A program made the translations under genes and the position numbers. Positions 46,438 through 60,465 of a stretch of 64,000 nucleotides of DNA are shown here, in pieces. The DNA comes from Rugalucina vietnamica (taxonomy: Eukaryota; Mollusca; Bivalvia; Lucinida; Lucinidae): positions 13,059,548 through 13,123,547 of the forward strand of contig OZ024884.1 in assembly GCA_964017185.1 (NCBI GenBank), given 5' to 3'. The first letter of the stretch is position 1. Every line of letters starts with the position of its first letter. Under the pieces are notes generated by a model. The model had not been told where the DNA came from and did no database searches. It saw nothing but the letters and a program-made list of their open reading frames with translations.

Positions 46438-46944
46438 TCAATTCTAAGTTACATTCGTTTTGCGCAAGAAATCATGGCTGCCTTCTTGAATGACATCTTG
46501 AATACGATAATCACTGCATCTTGATAAGGCAATCTAGCTTGAGTAATGGTTCTGAAAGTTAAAGTGTTTATTGTATGAATAAAAAAGTTAAACCAAAATT
46601 ACGAAAAACATTGACTTATTTCATCTATACAGTGTTTTTATCCTGTCTTGAAAAGAAACTATGATAGAATGTAAATACTTATACAAAACTGATACCTATT
46701 CATCATTTTGTACTGAAATAACCACAGATTTGCCAGATAAAAACAATCAGAGACCCCTGTTAAATATTATTATATATTCTGGCCGCCATCTTAAACGCCA
46801 TCTTGAAAATACAAAATAGCTCAATGATGCCAAAGTGGCATCACTCAGATTCTTGTAAGGCAATGCCAACTAAACATAATTCAGTAAAGAAAAAAACTTT
46901 AGAACACAATTCCAGGTCAAATTTGTTTTCTGCCGGACTAAGGG
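46438..46944. other. Turn-round spacer between opposite satellite arms
   Basis: About 500 bp of non-satellite DNA. It has gccatcttaaacgccatctt at 46790, similar to 23360. No gene supported. Confidence 0.6.
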
Positions 46945-48616
46945 AACGGTGTGGTAGATTATGGTGCTGTAGACCTCTACTGGGGATGGTGTGGTAGGAT
47001 ATGGCGCTGTAGATCATTCTGGGGACGGTGTGGTAGGGAATGTCGCTGTAGATCTCTACTGGGTACGTTTGGGTAGGGAATGGGGCGACAGATCTCTACT
47101 TGGGACAGAATGGTAGGGTATGGTGTTGTAGATCCCTACTGGGGAAGATGCTGAAGAGAATGACATTGTATATCTCTACTGGGGACGGAGTGGTAGAATA
47201 TGGCGCTGTTTATCTAATGGAGACGGTGTGGTAGACTTCCGCACTGTATATCTCTACTGGAGATGGTCCAGTAGAGTAAGGTGCTGTAGATCTCTAATGG
47301 GGACGTTGGGTAGGGAATGGGGTGATAGATCTCTACTGGGGACGGTGTAGTAGATTATGATGCTGTAAATCTCTACTGGGGACGGTGTTGTAGGATATGG
47401 CGCTGTAGATCTTTACTGGGGACGGTATGTTAGGATATGTCGCTGTAGATCTCTACCGGGGACGTTGTGGTAGGGAATGGGGAGATAGACCTCTACAGGG
47501 GACGGAATGGTAGGGTATGGTGTTGTATATCCCTACTGGGGACGATGCTGATTAGAATGACTCTATATATCTCTACTGGAGACGGAGTGGAAGGGTATGT
47601 CGCTGTAGATCTCTATTGGGGACGTATTTGTAGAGTAGTTTTGTTTTGTATGTCTACTCGGAACGTTGAAATATGTAGCTGTAGATCTCCACTGGGGACG
47701 TAATGGTAGGGAATTGGACGATAGATCTTTACTGGGGACGGTGTGGTAGGGTATGTCGCTGTAGATCTCTACTGGGGACGTTGTGGTAGGGAATGGGGTG
47801 ATAGATCTCTACTGGGGACGGTGTGGTAGATAATGGTGCTGTAGATCTCTACTGGGGACGACGTAGTAGGATGTGGCGCAGTAGATCTTTACTGGGGACG
47901 GTATCGTAAGATATGTCGCTGTAGATCTCTACTGGGGACGTTGTGGTAGGGAATGGGGCGATAGATCTTTACTGGGGACGGAATGGTAGGGTATGGTGGT
48001 TTAGATCCCTACTGGGGACGATGCTAAAGAGAATGACACTGTATATCTCTACTGGGGACGGAATGGTAGGGTATGGCGCTGTATATCTCTACTTAAGACG
48101 GTGTGGTAGACTAACTCACTGTAGATCTCTATTGGGTACGATCCAGTAGAGTTTGGTGCTGTAGATCTCTACTGGGAACGGTGTGTTAGGGTATGTAGCT
48201 GTAAATCTCTACTGGGAACGCATTGGTAAAGTAGTTCGCTTAAGATCTCTACTGGGGACGGTGTGATAGGGTTTGTAGCTGTAGATCTGTACTGGGGACG
48301 TTGTGGTAGGGAATGGGCGAAATATCTCTACTGGAGACGGTGTGGTAGATTATGGTGTTGTAGACTTCTACTGGGGACCGTGTGGTAGGGTATGTCGCTG
48401 AAGATCTCTACTGGGGACGATGTGGTAGGAAATGGGGCGATGGATCTCTACTGGGGACGGAACCATAGGATAGGTGTTGTAAATCCCTACTGGGGAAAAT
48501 GCTAAAGAAAATGACACAGTATATCTCTTCTAGGGACGGGGTGGTAGGGTATTGCGCTGTATGACTCTTTATGTCTCTACTGGAGACGGTGTGGTAGGGA
48601 ATGGGGCAATATATCT
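46945..48616 (+). repeat. 40-bp satellite, second orientation, block 1
   Basis: The consensus of about 40 bp comprises gtagatctctactggggacg and gtgtggtagggtatgtcgct. It is the reverse complement of the 34-46-kb arrays. Three units make 120 bp, so all frames can stay open; this explains the WGRCGRVW-type frames. Confidence 0.95.
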
Positions 48617-48617
48617 C

Positions 48618-51600
48618 GGGTCAAGTGTATTATTGGGGACCCTTCTTTATCTTAAAAAACCTACCCTTAACTACTACATAATACAACCAAAAGTCGACAA
48701 GTCTTCAAAAGGACAAATGGACAATTCATTAATGAGGACCCTTCTCCCAATCTCATAGGTCGACTAGTCGACAGGTCGACAAGTCGACAAGTCGACAGGT
48801 CGACAAGTCGACAAGTCAACAATTCAGTTTTGGCAGTTTAGGTTCTATTTCCCATCATGCACTTAGTCCTTGTAGTTCCTCTTAAACTACACCTACCTAT
48901 CCATTTATATATTTTGGCAATATTGATTTGTCGACTTGTCGACTTGTCGACCTGTCGACCTGTCGACCTAGTGCTATTGTCAATAAGAAAGATCCGGTTA
49001 GGTTTATGGTTAGATTAGGGTTAGTGTTAGCAATTTTGGCATTATTGATTTGTCGACCTGTCGACTTGTCGACCTGTCGACCTAGTGCTATTGTCAATAA
49101 CAAAGATCCGGTTAGGGTTAGGGTTAGATTAGGGTTAGTGTTAGGGTTAGTGTGTGGTTAGGGTTAGGGCTTGGCTAGGGTTAGGGTTAGTGCTTGCCTC
49201 CCAGGCGTCGTATGCGATCATGCTTCAGGTATATGATGATTATTATGTATTGACAGTTATATACCACATAGGCTCTTTTTCCCATCATGCACTTAGTCCT
49301 TGTATTTCCGCTTGGACTATTCCTACCTATCCATTTATATATTTTGGCAATATTGATTTGTCGACTTGTCGACTTGCCTTTAAGTTTCCAGTGGATATGC
49401 TGCTGTACATCTATATATGTCAATTATCTGTACTGCCAAAATTGATTTGTCGACTTGTCGACCTGTCGACTTGTCGACTTGTCGACCTGTCGAGCTAGTG
49501 CTATTGTCTACAACAAAGATCCGGTAAGGGTTAGGGTTAGTGTGTGGTTACGTTTAGGGCTGGGTTAGGGTTAGGTTAGGGTTAGGGTTAACTGTTGACA
49601 CTCAGATTGGGACAATAATGACCATTAATGAGGACCCTTCTCCCAATCTCATAGGTCGACAAGTCGACAGGTCGACAAGTCGACAGGTCGACAAGTCGAC
49701 AATTCAGTTTTGGCAGTTTAGGTTCTATTTCCCATCATGCACTTAGTCCTTGTAGTTCCTCTTGGACTATACCTACCTATCCATTTATATGTTTTGGCAA
49801 TATTGATTTGTCGACTTGTCGACTTGTCGACCTGTCGACCTAGTGTTATTGTCAATAAGAAAGATCCGGTTAGGTTTATGGTTAGATAAGGGTTAGTGTT
49901 AGAAATTTGGGCATTATTGATTTGTCGACTTGTCGACCTGTCGACTTGTCGACCTGTCGACCTAGTGCTATTGTCAATAACAAAGATCCGGTTAGGGTTA
50001 GATTAGGCTTAGTGTTAGGGTTAGTGTGTGGTTAGGGTTAGGGCTAGGCTAGGGTTAGGGTTAGTGCTTGCCTCCCAGGCGTCGTATGCGATCATGCTTC
50101 AGGTATATGATGATTATTATGTATTGACAGCTATATACCACATAGGCTCTTTTTCCCATCATGCACTTAGTCCTTGTATTTCCGCTTTTACTATACCTAC
50201 CTATCCATTTATATATTTTGGCAATATTGATTTGTCGACTTGTCGACTTGCCTTTAAGTTTCCAGTGGATATGCTGCTGTACATCTATATATGTCAATTA
50301 TCTGTACTGCCAAAATTGATTTGTCGACTTGTCGACCTGTCGACTTGTCGACCTGTCGACTTGTCGAACTTGTCGACCTGTCGACTTGTCGACTTGTCGA
50401 CCTGTCGACTTGTCGACTTGTCGACCTGTCGACTTGTCGACTTGTCGACCTGTCGAGCTAGTGCTATTGTCTACAACAAAGATCCAGTTAGGGTTAGGGT
50501 TAGTGTGTGGTTAAGTTTAGGGCTGGGTTAGGGTTAGGGTTAGGGTTAAGGTTAACTGTTGACACTCAGATTGGGACAATAATGACCATTAATGAGGACC
50601 CTTCTCCCAATCTCATAGGTCGACAAGTCGACAGGTCGACAAGTCGACAGGTCGACAAGTCGACAAGTCGACAATTCAGTTTTGGCAGTTTAGGTTCTAT
50701 TTCCCAACATACACTTAGTCCTTGTTGTTCCGCTTGGACTATACCTACCTATCCATTTATATTTTTTGGCAATATTGATTTGTCGACTTGTCGACTGGTC
50801 GACCTGTCGACCTGTCGACCAAGTGCTATTGTCAATAAGAAAGATCCGGTTAGGTTTATGATTAGATTAGGGTTAGTGTTAGCAATTTTGGCATTATTAA
50901 TTTGTCGACTTGTCGACCTGTCGACTTGTCGACCTGTCGACCTGGTGCTGTTGTCAATAACAAAGATCCGGTTAGGGTTAGGGTTAGATTAGGGTTAGTG
51001 TTAGGGTTAGTGTGTGGTTAGGGTTAGGGATTGGCTAGGGTTAGGGTTAGTGCTTGCCTCCCAGGCGTCGTATGCGATCATGCTTCAGGTATATGATGAT
51101 TATTATGTATTGACAGCTATATACCACATAGGCTCTTTTTCCCATCATGCACTTAGTCCTTGTATTTCCGCTTGGACTATACCTACCTATCCATTTATAT
51201 ATTTTGGTAATATTGATTTGTCGACTTGTCGACTTGCCTTTAAGTTTCCAGTGGATATGCTGCTGTACATCTATATATGTCAATTATCTGAACTGCCAAA
51301 ATTGATTTGTCTACTTGTCGACTTGTCGACCTGTCGACTTGTCGACTTGTCGACCTGTCGATCTAGTGCTATTGTCTACAACAAAGATCCAGTTAGGGTT
51401 AGGGTTAGTGTGTGGTTAGGTTTAGGGCTGGGTTAGGGTTAGGGTAAGGTTAACTGTTGACACTCAGATTGGGACAATAATGACCATTAATGAGAACCCT
51501 TCTTCCAATCTCATAGGTCGACTAGTCGACAGGTCGACAGGTCGACAAGTCTACAGGTCGACAAGTCGACAATTCAGTTTTGGCAGTTTAAGTTCTATTT

Positions 51601-53605
51601 CCAACATGCACTTAGTCCTTGTTGTTCCGCTTGGACTATACCTACCTATCCATTTATATTTTTTTGGCAATATTGATTTGTCGACTTGTCGACCTGTCGA
51701 CCTGTCGACCTATCGACCTAGTGCTATTGTCAATAAGAAAGATTCGGTTAGGTTTATGATTAGATTAGGGTTAGTGTTAGCAATTTTGGCATTATTGATT
51801 TGTCGACTTGTCGACCTCTCGACTTGTCGACCTATCGACTTGTCGACCTGTCGATCTGGTGCTGTTGTCAATAACAAAGATCCGGTTAGGGTTAGGGTTA
51901 GATTAGGGTTAGTGTTAGGGTTAGTGTGTGGTTAGGGTTAGGGCTTGGCTAGGGTTAGGGTTAGTGCTTGCCTCCCAGGCGTCGTATGCGATCATGCTTC
52001 AGGTATATGATGATTATTATGTATTAACAGCTATATACCACATAGGCTCTTTTTCCCATCATGCACTTAGTCCTTGTATTTCCGCTTGGACTATACCTAC
52101 CTATCCATTTATATATTTTGGCAATATTGATTTGTCGACTTGTCGACTTGTCGACCTGTCGACCTGTCGACCTAGTGCTCTTGTCAATAACAAAGATCCG
52201 GTAAGGGTTCGGGTTAAGTTAGGGTTAGGGTTAGGGTTAGTGTGTGGTTAGGGTTTGGGTTGGGTTAGGGTTAGGGTTAACTGTTGACATACAGATTGGG
52301 ACAATATGTCAATAACAAAGATCCGGTTGACCAACATCTCCACCTCCATTTGTATACACCACCCATACTGATTTGTCGACTTGTCGACTTGTCGACCTGT
52401 CGACTTGTCGACCTGTCGACTTGTCGAGCTGTCGACTTGTCGACCTGTCGATTTACTGATGTGGACATTACAGAAGATCCATCTCCCTAGCCAATTCTTG
52501 TACTTCCGCTTGGACGATACCTACCTATCCATTTATATATTTTGGCAATGTCGACTTGTCGACTTGTCGACTTGTCGACCTGTCGACCTAGTGCTATTGT
52601 CAACAACAAACATCTATATATGTCATTTATATGTACTGCCAAAATTGAATTGTCGACTTGTCGACCTGTCGACTTGTCGACTTGTCGACCTGTCGACCTA
52701 GTGCAATTGTCAACAACAAAGATCCGGTTAGGGATAGAGTTAGTGTGTGGTTAGGTTTAGGGTTGGGCTAGGGTTAGGGTTAGGGTTATATGTTGACATA
52801 CAGAATGGGACAATAAGGAGCCTTCTCCCAATCTCATAGGTCGACAAGTCGACAATTCAGTTTTGGCAGTACAGATAAATGACATATTTAGATGTACAGC
52901 CGCATATCCACTGGAAACTTAAAGGCTTATCACATGTCGATATTGCCAGTGAAAGTAATCTCGGAGGATTCTTTCTTTAGCTTGGGGTCGAGGTTTATGG
53001 TTAGATTAGGGTTAGAGTTAGCAATTTTGGCATTATTGATTTGTCGACTTGTCGACCTGTCGACTTGTCGACCTGTCGACCTGTCGACCTAGTGCTATTG
53101 TCAATAACAAAGATCCGGTTAGGGTTAGGGTTAGATTAGGGTTAGTGTTAGGGTTAGTGTGTGGTTAGGGTTAGGGCTTGGCTAGGGTTAGGGTTAGTGC
53201 TTGCCTCCCAGGCGTCGTATGCGATCATGCTTCAGGTATATGATGATTATTATGTATTGACAGCTATATACCACATAGGCTCTTTTTCCTTGTATTTCCG
53301 CTTGGACTATACCTACCTATCCATTTATATATTTTGGCAATATTGATTTGTCGACTTGTCGACTTGCCTTTAAGTTTTCAGTGGATATGCTGCTGTACAT
53401 CTATATATGTCAATTATCTGTACTGCCAAAATTGATTTGTCGACTTGTCGACCTGTCGACTTGTCGACTTGTCGACCTGTCGAGCTAGTGCTATTGTCTA
53501 CAACAAAGATCCAGTTAGGGTTAGGGTTAGTGTGTGGTTAGGTTTAGGGCTGGGTTAGGGTTAGGGTTAGGGTTAACTGTTGACACTCAGATTGGGACAA
53601 TAATA
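48618..53605. repeat. Composite GTCGAC/TTAGGG block, duplication A copy 1
   Basis: Starts gggtcaagtgtattattggg. It contains modules of 400-1000 bp: (aggtcgac/aagtcgac)n, then attcagttttggcagt and a segment with catgcacttagtccttgta and ctacctatccatttatat, then (ttgtcgac/ctgtcgac)n, ctagtgctattgtcaataac and a degenerate (TTAGGG)n stretch. The 24-bp multiple of the 8-bp unit gives LSTCRLVD/LSTCRPVD in frames; these are not genes. Confidence 0.9.
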
Positions 53606-56600
53606 GGGTCAAGTGTATTATTGGGGACCCTTCTTTATCTTAAAAAACCTACCCTTAACTACTACATAATACAACCAAAAGTCGACAAGTCTTCAAAAGG
53701 ACAAATGGACAATTCATTAATGAGGACCCTTCTCCCAATCTCATAGGTCGACTAGTCGACAGGTCGACAAGTCGACAAGTCGACAGGTCGACAAGTCGAC
53801 AAGTCAACAATTCAGTTTTGGCAGTTTAGGTTCTATTTCCCATCATGCACTTAGTCCTTGTAGTTCCTCTTAAACTACACCTACCTATCCATTTATATAT
53901 TTTGGCAATATTGATTTGTCGACTTGTCGACTTGTCGACCTGTCGACCTGTCGACCTAGTGCTATTGTCAATAAGAAAGATCCGGTTAGGTTTATGGTTA
54001 GATTAGGGTTAGTGTTAGCAATTTTGGCATTATTGATTTGTCGACCTGTCGACTTGTCGACCTGTCGACCTAGTGCTATTGTCAATAACAAAGATCCGGT
54101 TAGGGTTAGGGTTAGATTAGGGTTAGTGTTAGGGTTAGTGTGTGGTTAGGGTTAGGGCTTGGCTAGGGTTAGGGTTAGTGCTTGCCTCCCAGGCGTCGTA
54201 TGCGATCATGCTTCAGGTATATGATGATTATTATGTATTGACAGTTATATACCACATAGGCTCTTTTTCCCATCATGCACTTAGTCCTTGTATTTCCGCT
54301 TGGACTATTCCTACCTATCCATTTATATATTTTGGCAATATTGATTTGTCGACTTGTCGACTTGCCTTTAAGTTTCCAGTGGATATGCTGCTGTACATCT
54401 ATATATGTCAATTATCTGTACTGCCAAAATTGATTTGTCGACTTGTCGACCTGTCGACTTGTCGACTTGTCGACCTGTCGAGCTAGTGCTATTGTCTACA
54501 ACAAAGATCCGGTAAGGGTTAGGGTTAGTGTGTGGTTACGTTTAGGGCTGGGTTAGGGTTAGGTTAGGGTTAGGGTTAACTGTTGACACTCAGATTGGGA
54601 CAATAATGACCATTAATGAGGACCCTTCTCCCAATCTCATAGGTCGACAAGTCGACAGGTCGACAAGTCGACAAGTCGACAGGTCGACAAGTCGACAATT
54701 CAGTTTTGGCAGTTTAGGTTCTATTTCCCATCATGCACTTAGTCCTTGTAGTTCCTCTTGGACTATACCTACCTATCCATTTATATGTTTTGGCAATATT
54801 GATTTGTCGACTTGTCGACTTGTCGACCTGTCGACCTAGTGTTATTGTCAATAAGAAAGATCCGGTTAGGTTTATGGTTAGATAAGGGTTAGTGTTAGAA
54901 ATTTGGGCATTATTGATTTGTCGACTTGTCGACCTGTCGACTTGTCGACCTGTCGACCTAGTGCTATTGTCAATAACAAAGATCCGGTTAGGGTTAGATT
55001 AGGCTTAGTGTTAGGGTTAGTGTGTGGTTAGGGTTAGGGCTAGGCTAGGGTTAGGGTTAGTGCTTGCCTCCCAGGCGTCGTATGCGATCATGCTTCAGGT
55101 ATATGATGATTATTATGTATTGACAGCTATATACCACATAGGCTCTTTTTCCCATCATGCACTTAGTCCTTGTATTTCCGCTTTTACTATACCTACCTAT
55201 CCATTTATATATTTTGGCAATATTGATTTGTCGACTTGTCGACTTGCCTTTAAGTTTCCAGTGGATATGCTGCTGTACATCTATATATGTCAATTATCTG
55301 TACTGCCAAAATTGATTTGTCGACTTGTCGACCTGTCGACTTGTCGACCTGTCGACTTGTCGAACTTGTCGACCTGTCGACTTGTCGACTTGTCGACCTG
55401 TCGACTTGTCGACTTGTCGACCTGTCGACTTGTCGACTTGTCGACCTGTCGAGCTAGTGCTATTGTCTACAACAAAGATCCAGTTAGGGTTAGGGTTAGT
55501 GTGTGGTTAAGTTTAGGGCTGGGTTAGGGTTAGGGTTAGGGTTAAGGTTAACTGTTGACACTCAGATTGGGACAATAATGACCATTAATGAGGACCCTTC
55601 TCCCAATCTCATAGGTCGACAAGTCGACAGGTCGACAAGTCGACAAGTCGACAGGTCGACAAGTCGACAAGTCGACAATTCAGTTTTGGCAGTTTAGGTT
55701 CTATTTCCCAACATACACTTAGTCCTTGTTGTTCCGCTTGGACTATACCTACCTATCCATTTATATTTTTTGGCAATATTGATTTGTCGACTTGTCGACT
55801 GGTCGACCTGTCGACCTGTCGACCAAGTGCTATTGTCAATAAGAAAGATCCGGTTAGGTTTATGATTAGATTAGGGTTAGTGTTAGCAATTTTGGCATTA
55901 TTAATTTGTCGACTTGTCGACCTGTCGACTTGTCGACCTGTCGACCTGGTGCTGTTGTCAATAACAAAGATCCGGTTAGGGTTAGGGTTAGATTAGGGTT
56001 AGTGTTAGGGTTAGTGTGTGGTTAGGGTTAGGGATTGGCTAGGGTTAGGGTTAGTGCTTGCCTCCCAGGCGTCGTATGCGATCATGCTTCAGGTATATGA
56101 TGATTATTATGTATTGACAGCTATATACCACATAGGCTCTTTTTCCCATCATGCACTTAGTCCTTGTATTTCCGCTTGGACTATACCTACCTATCCATTT
56201 ATATATTTTGGTAATATTGATTTGTCGACTTGTCGACTTGCCTTTAAGTTTCCAGTGGATATGCTGCTGTACATCTATATATGTCAATTATCTGAACTGC
56301 CAAAATTGATTTGTCTACTTGTCGACTTGTCGACCTGTCGACTTGTCGACTTGTCGACCTGTCGATCTAGTGCTATTGTCTACAACAAAGATCCAGTTAG
56401 GGTTAGGGTTAGTGTGTGGTTAGGTTTAGGGCTGGGTTAGGGTTAGGGTAAGGTTAACTGTTGACACTCAGATTGGGACAATAATGACCATTAATGAGAA
56501 CCCTTCTTCCAATCTCATAGGTCGACTAGTCGACAGGTCGACAGGTCGACAAGTCTACAGGTCGACAAGTCGACAATTCAGTTTTGGCAGTTTAAGTTCT

Positions 56601-58592
56601 ATTTCCAACATGCACTTAGTCCTTGTTGTTCCGCTTGGACTATACCTACCTATCCATTTATATTTTTTTGGCAATATTGATTTGTCGACTTGTCGACCTG
56701 TCGACCTGTCGACCTATCGACCTAGTGCTATTGTCAATAAGAAAGATTCGGTTAGGTTTATGATTAGATTAGGGTTAGTGTTAGCAATTTTGGCATTATT
56801 GATTTGTCGACTTGTCGACCTCTCGACTTGTCGACCTATCGACTTGTCGACCTGTCGATCTGGTGCTGTTGTCAATAACAAAGATCCGGTTAGGGTTAGG
56901 GTTAGATTAGGGTTAGTGTTAGGGTTAGTGTGTGGTTAGGGTTAGGGCTTGGCTAGGGTTAGGGTTAGTGCTTGCCTCCCAGGCGTCGTATGCGATCATG
57001 CTTCAGGTATATGATGATTATTATGTATTAACAGCTATATACCACATAGGCTCTTTTTCCCATCATGCACTTAGTCCTTGTATTTCCGCTTGGACTATAC
57101 CTACCTATCCATTTATATATTTTGGCAATATTGATTTGTCGACTTGTCGACTTGTCGACCTGTCGACCTGTCGACCTAGTGCTCTTGTCAATAACAAAGA
57201 TCCGGTAAGGGTTCGGGTTAAGTTAGGGTTAGGGTTAGGGTTAGTGTGTGGTTAGGGTTTGGGTTGGGTTAGGGTTAGGGTTAACTGTTGACATACAGAT
57301 TGGGACAATATGTCAATAACAAAGATCCGGTTGACCAACATCTCCACCTCCATTTGTATACACCACCCATACTGATTTGTCGACTTGTCGACTTGTCGAC
57401 CTGTCGACTTGTCGAGCTGTCGACTTGTCGACCTGTCGATTTACTGATGTGGACATTACAGAAGATCCATCTCCCTAGCCAATTCTTGTACTTCCGCTTG
57501 GACGATACCTACCTATCCATTTATATATTTTGGCAATGTCGACTTGTCGACTTGTCGACTTGTCGACCTGTCGACCTAGTGCTATTGTCAACAACAAACA
57601 TCTATATATGTCATTTATATGTACTGCCAAAATTGAATTGTCGACTTGTCGACCTGTCGACTTGTCGACTTGTCGACCTGTCGACCTAGTGCAATTGTCA
57701 ACAACAAAGATCCGGTTAGGGATAGAGTTAGTGTGTGGTTAGGTTTAGGGTTGGGCTAGGGTTAGGGTTAGGGTTATATGTTGACATACAGAATGGGACA
57801 ATAAGGAGCCTTCTCCCAATCTCATAGGTCGACAAGTCGACAATTCAGTTTTGGCAGTACAGATAAATGACATATTTAGATGTACAGCCGCATATCCACT
57901 GGAAACTTAAAGGCTTATCACATGTCGATATTGCCAGTGAAAGTAATCTCGGAGGATTCTTTCTTTAGCTTGGGGTCGAGGTTTATGGTTAGATTAGGGT
58001 TAGAGTTAGCAATTTTGGCATTATTGATTTGTCGACTTGTCGACCTGTCGACTTGTCGACCTGTCGACCTGTCGACCTAGTGCTATTGTCAATAACAAAG
58101 ATCCGGTTAGGGTTAGGGTTAGATTAGGGTTAGTGTTAGGGTTAGTGTGTGGTTAGGGTTAGGGCTTGGCTAGGGTTAGGGTTAGTGCTTGCCTCCCAGG
58201 CGTCGTATGCGATCATGCTTCAGGTATATGATGATTATTATGTATTGACAGCTATATACCACATAGGCTCTTTTTCCTTGTATTTCCGCTTGGACTATAC
58301 CTACCTATCCATTTATATATTTTGGCAATATTGATTTGTCGACTTGTCGACTTGCCTTTAAGTTTTCAGTGGATATGCTGCTGTACATCTATATATGTCA
58401 ATTATCTGTACTGCCAAAATTGATTTGTCGACTTGTCGACCTGTCGACTTGTCGACTTGTCGACCTGTCGAGCTAGTGCTATTGTCTACAACAAAGATCC
58501 AGTTAGGGTTAGGGTTAGTGTGTGGTTAGGTTTAGGGCTGGGTTAGGGTTAGGGTTAGGGTTAACTGTTGACACTCAGATTGGGACAATAAT
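53606..58592. repeat. Composite block, duplication A copy 2
   Basis: Repeats 48618-53605 at an offset of 4988 bp, changing to 4996 and 5004 and back to 4988. The offset changes are whole multiples of 8 bp, meaning gain or loss of GTCGAC octamers. Otherwise almost no differences were seen. Confidence 0.9.
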
Positions 58593-60465
58593 GACCATTA
58601 ATGAGGATCGTTCTCCCAATCTCATAGGTCGACAAGTCGACAGGTCGACAAGTCGACAGGTCGACAAGTCGACAATTCAGTTTTGGCAGTTTTAAAATTT
58701 CTATTTCCCAACATGCACGTACTCCTTGTATTTCCGCTGTCAATATGTCAATATGTCAATAACAAAGATCCGGTTGACCAACATCTCCACCTCCATTTGT
58801 ATACACCACTCATACTGATTTGTCGACTTGTCGACCTGTCGACTTGTCGACCTGTCGATTTACTGATGTGGACATTACTGAAGATCCATCTCCCTAGCCA
58901 ATTCTTGTACTTCCGCTTGGACTATACCTACCTATCCATTTATATATTTTGGCAATGTCGACTTGTCGACTGGTCGACTTGTCGACCTGTCGACCTAGTT
59001 CTATTGTCAACAACAAACATCTATATATGTCATTTATATGTACTGCCAAAATTGAATTGTCGACTTGTCGACCTGTCGACTTGTCGACTTGTCGACCTGT
59101 CGACCTAGTGCAATTGTCAACAACAAAGATCCGGTTAGGGTTAGAGTTAGTGTGTGGTTAGGTTTAGGGTTGGGCTAGGGTTAGGGTTAGGGTTTAATGT
59201 TGACATACAGAATGGGACAATAATGAGCATTAATGAGGAGCCTTCTCCCAATCTCATAGGTCGACAAGTCGACAATTCAGTTTTGGCAGTACAGATAAAT
59301 GACATATTTAGATGTACAGCCGCATATCCACTGGAAACTTAAAGGCTTATCACATGTCGATATTGCCAGTGAAAGTAATCTCGGAGGATTCTTTCTTTAG
59401 CTTGGGGGTCGAGGGGGGGGGGGGGCTTGCCTCACATGCGTCGTATGCGATCATGCCCCTCCCGCTCCAGGTATATGATGATTATTATGTATTGACAGCT
59501 AAATGTGCCACATAGGTTCTATTTCCCATCATGCACTTAGTCCTTGTAGTTCCGCTTGGACTATACCTACCTATTCATTTATATATTTTGGCAATATTGA
59601 TTTGTCGACTTGTCGACTTGTCGACCTATCGACCTGTCGACCTAGTGTCATTGTCAATAAGAAATATCCGGTTAGGGTTATGGTTAGATTAGAGTTAGTG
59701 TTAGCAATTTTGGCATTATTGATTTGTTGAATTGTCGACCTGTCGACTTGTCGACCTGTCGACCTAGTGCTATTGTCGATAACAAAGATCCGGTTAGGGT
59801 TAGGGTTAGATTAGGGTTAGTGTTAGGGTTAGTGTGTGGTTAGGGTTAGTGCTTGCTCCCCAGGCGTCGTATGCGATCATGCTTCAGGTATATGATGATT
59901 ATTATGTATTGACAGCTATATACCACATAGGCTCTTTTTCCCATCATGCACTTAGTCCTTGATTTTCCGCTTGGACTATACCTACCTATCCATTTATATA
60001 TTTTGGCAATATTGATTTGTCGACTTGTCGACTTGTCGACCTGTCGACCTGGTGCTCTTGTCAATAACAAAGATCCGGTAAGGGTTAGGGTTAAGTTAGG
60101 GTAAGGGTTAGGGTTAGTGTGTGGTTAGGGTTAGGGTTGGGTTAGGGTTAGGGTTACCTGTTGACATACAGATTGGGACAATATGTCAATAACAAAGATC
60201 CGGTTGACCAACATCTCGACCTCCATTTGTAAACACCACTCATACTGATTTGTCGACTTGTCGACCTGTCGACTTGTCGACCTGTCGGTTTACTGATGTG
60301 GACATTACAGAAGATCCATCTCCCTAGCCAATTCTGATTTCTGATTTTTAATATATATATATATATATATATATGGAGATGAGGAGGTATTAGGACTTGT
60401 ATATATATATATATATATATAGGTCTGTGGTCCTAACGTATGGTCCCCAATAGTGCCCTTGAGCC
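58586..60465. repeat. Composite block, duplication B copy 1
   Basis: Starts caataatgaccattaatgag. It holds GTCGAC arrays, TTAGGG-type stretches, a G run (59406-59425 region) and (AT)n at about 60347-60374 and 60402-60420, and ends gtgcccttgagcc. Confidence 0.9.

Noticed and set aside
47467..48149. Glycine/tryptophan-rich frames such as YWGRCGRVW
   Set aside because: A 40-bp satellite gives a 120-bp coding period in any frame; no start context, splice sites or conservation independent of the repeat.
50028..50531. 167-residue frame and many similar frames (LSTCRLVD repeats, VRVRLGLGL)
   Set aside because: They are translations of 8-bp GTCGAC units (24 bp = 8 codons) and TTAGGG repeats; frames appear in all phases and change with each repeat copy.
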